DNA of 64,000 nt from Acinetobacter pittii ANC 4050 (GTDB lineage: Bacteria > Pseudomonadota > Gammaproteobacteria > Pseudomonadales > Moraxellaceae): positions 434,001-498,000 of the forward strand of contig NZ_KB976987.1 in assembly GCF_000399685.1 (NCBI RefSeq). The letters are read 5' to 3'. Under the pieces are notes generated by a model, which was not told the DNA's origin, did not search any database, and worked only from the letters and a program-made list of their open reading frames with translations. Position numbers and translations under genes: made by a program. Shown piece after piece: positions 62,744 to 64,000 of this stretch. The first letter of the stretch is position 1; the number at the start of each line of letters is the position of its first letter.

Positions 62744-63820
62744 TTAACTGCTTTTACGAGTAGGGCGATTACTTAGGCGGCAGAGTAATTCATATCCTAT
62801 CGTTCCGTTTGCATCCGCAACATCATCAACGAGGCGGTGGGGACCCCAAAGTTCAACTGGAGTACCTAATTTCACTTGCAGACCTGTTACGTCAATTGCA
62901 AGCATATCCATACTCACTCGTCCTACAACTGCGCAGAGCTGTTTATCAATAGCGACATAGTTTTGTTTAACATAAGCGCGTGGATAACCATCACCATATC
63001 CTATAGAAACAATGGCGATATCCATGGCTTGCGTTGCGCAGAAAGTAGAACCATAACCGACATGTTCATCAGGTTGAATATGGTTTAGGGCAATGACTTC
63101 TGCTGAAAAAGTCATTACTGGTTTTAAGTCAAGATCATGGACTGTTTGATCTGCAAAAGGTGAGGCGCCGTAAAGCATGATACCCGGACGAACATAATCA
63201 AAATGTAATTCTGGCCATTTATAAATAGCAGCTGAGTTACAGCAAGATGCTAAAACAGGATCACAAGCTTGTTTAAGTTGTAAAAATTGTTGTTTTTGTT
63301 GCTCGTTCAGTGGATGGTCTACATCTGCATTTGCGAAATGCATTGCAAGCACACAAGTAAATCCTTCAGATTTTAAAGTTTTAATAACTTCAATGATTTC
63401 TGGATTTTTAAAACCTAGACGGTTCATGCCGCTGTTAAGCTTAACCCAAACTTTTAAACCTTGGGTAATGTAGGCTTGTTTGTGTTTAATTAACCATTCA
63501 AATTGTTGTTGATGGTGAATCACACATTCAAATTTTTGTTTAATTGCAATTGGCATTTCATCTTCAGAAAATACCCCTTCAATTAAAGTAACGGGTTGTT
63601 GGAATCCGTGTTGACGAATTTCCAAACCTTCTTGTAGGCAGGCTACACCAAAGGCATCTGAGGCATTTAAGGCTGCTAAACAGTCTTTGATTCCATGTCC
63701 ATAAGCATTAGCTTTCACCATACTTACAATTTTTGAATGTGTTGCGAGTTGTTTGACACGGTTTAAATTATATTGAAGTGCATTGCGATCAATATAAACT
63801 GTTGCTTGGCGCACCCTCAT
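62744..63820 (-). CDS. alr: Alanine racemase
   Basis: PLP-dependent L-/D-alanine interconversion for peptidoglycan. 358 residues: PLP lysine Lys36 in VKANAYGHG, KLNSGMNRLGF, RPGIMLYGASPF, the C-terminal tyrosine region HVGYGSTF, and VSMDMLAIDVT. The dnaB-alr order at the right edge is as in E. coli. Located 26 bases after the dnaB stop on the minus strand. Confidence 0.95.
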   Translation of the reverse strand: MRVRQATVYIDRNALQYNLNRVKQLATHSKIVSMVKANAYGHGIKDCLAALNASDAFGVACLQEGLEIRQHGFQQPVTLIEGVFSEDEMPIAIKQKFECVIHHQQQFEWLIKHKQAYITQGLKVWVKLNSGMNRLGFKNPEIIEVIKTLKSEGFTCVLAMHFANADVDHPLNEQQKQQFLQLKQACDPVLASCCNSAAIYKWPELHFDYVRPGIMLYGASPFADQTVHDLDLKPVMTFSAEVIALNHIQPDEHVGYGSTFCATQAMDIAIVSIGYGDGYPRAYVKQNYVAIDKQLCAVVGRVSMDMLAIDVTGLQVKLGTPVELWGPHRLVDDVADANGTIGYELLCRLSNRPTRKSS

Positions 63821-63846
63821 TTACTCCTTTGGGCTAGAGATAGAGT

Positions 63847-64000
63847 TTATTCTTCATCATCATATTGGCTGTAATACTCAGGAGAGAGATTACTAAATCG
63901 AGTATATTGACCTTCAAAAGCAAGACGAACTGAACCAATTGGACCGTTACGCTGCTTACCAATAATAATTTCTGCAGTGCCGGCTTCTTTCGACTCTTTG
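63847..64000 (-). CDS. dnaB: Replicative DNA helicase DnaB, C-terminal end
   Basis: A minus-strand frame enters from the right edge and stops at 63847-63849. It encodes about 50 residues: EIIIGKQRNGPIGSVRLAF then EGQYTRFSNL and ending YYSQYDDEE. The KQRNGP(I/T)G stretch is the DnaB arginine-finger region of the RecA-like helicase domain. The rest lies outside the window. Followed directly by alr. Confidence 0.92.
   Translation of the reverse strand, partial: KESKEAGTAEIIIGKQRNGPIGSVRLAFEGQYTRFSNLSPEYYSQYDDEE

Overview
The window is a chromosomal segment of a gamma-proteobacterium, almost certainly an Acinetobacter of the calcoaceticus-baumannii group. Base composition is AT-rich, intergenic DNA is very AT-rich, and the protein sequences I know from memory (PyrD, TsaD, BlsA-type BLUF protein, Fis, DnaB C-terminus) look like that genus. 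PyrD and TsaD differ at a few residues from the A. baumannii versions I remember, so a sister species is possible; this is inference. No insertion sequence, integrase, prophage module or CRISPR array is visible, and the gene content is mostly ordinary chromosome.

Layout. 1-10.3 kb: end of an unidentified gene, type II secretion gspL-gspM, pyrD, cvpA-purF, a degenerate M48 membrane protein, a possible HolD-like protein, a 2-hydroxyacid dehydrogenase and a BepA-type periplasmic protease. 10.4-16.3 kb: yqeY and rpsU facing tsaD across overlapping promoters, an AAA ATPase, a patatin phospholipase overlapping an atypical protein kinase, then a duplicated tRNA-Leu/tRNA-Trp unit. 16.7-24.3 kb: cold-shock protein, BLUF photoreceptor, AraC regulator, PhaC-like hydrolase, GltS, and a KefB/C-type antiporter. 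24.3-25.3 kb: a gene-poor kilobase with a candidate sRNA, a strongly self-complementary RNA segment, and two divergent mini-ORFs sharing a palindromic ribosome-binding site. This is the least explained part of the window. 25.3-33 kb: TetR gene, a Pqi (PqiAA-B-C) lipid-transport operon, then a periplasmic HIU-hydrolase-like and a GlcG-like gene divergent from an HprRS/CusRS-type two-component system with a recognisable binding box.

33-44.6 kb: amino-acid racemase, PH-like membrane protein, PQQ sorbosone-dehydrogenase-like lipoprotein, an aromatic-acid hydroxylase/transporter/LysR group, a sterol-desaturase-family protein, an MFS exporter divergent from its likely TetR repressor with paired operators, and a DctA/GltP transporter. 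44.8-57.4 kb: gloB, methionine importer metQ-metN-metI, purD, purH, fis, a DUF3426 zinc-ribbon protein, prmA and mnmG. Here the usual dusB is missing from the prmA-dusB-fis order. 57.7-64 kb: WYL regulator, the four-gene Anbu cluster (ATP-grasp, alpha-E, transglutaminase-like, proteasome-type protease), alr and the 3' end of dnaB.

How the genes work together. Purine synthesis (purF, purD, purH), pyrimidine synthesis (pyrD) and translation/tRNA modification (rpsU, tsaD, mnmG, prmA, tRNAs) make a housekeeping backbone. Envelope functions (T2SS assembly platform, BepA, Pqi) and small regulated transport or catabolic modules are set between them. The two most system-like loci are the Anbu cluster, a known but functionally unresolved peptide-ligase/protease set, and the 24.5-25.3 kb RNA/mini-ORF island.
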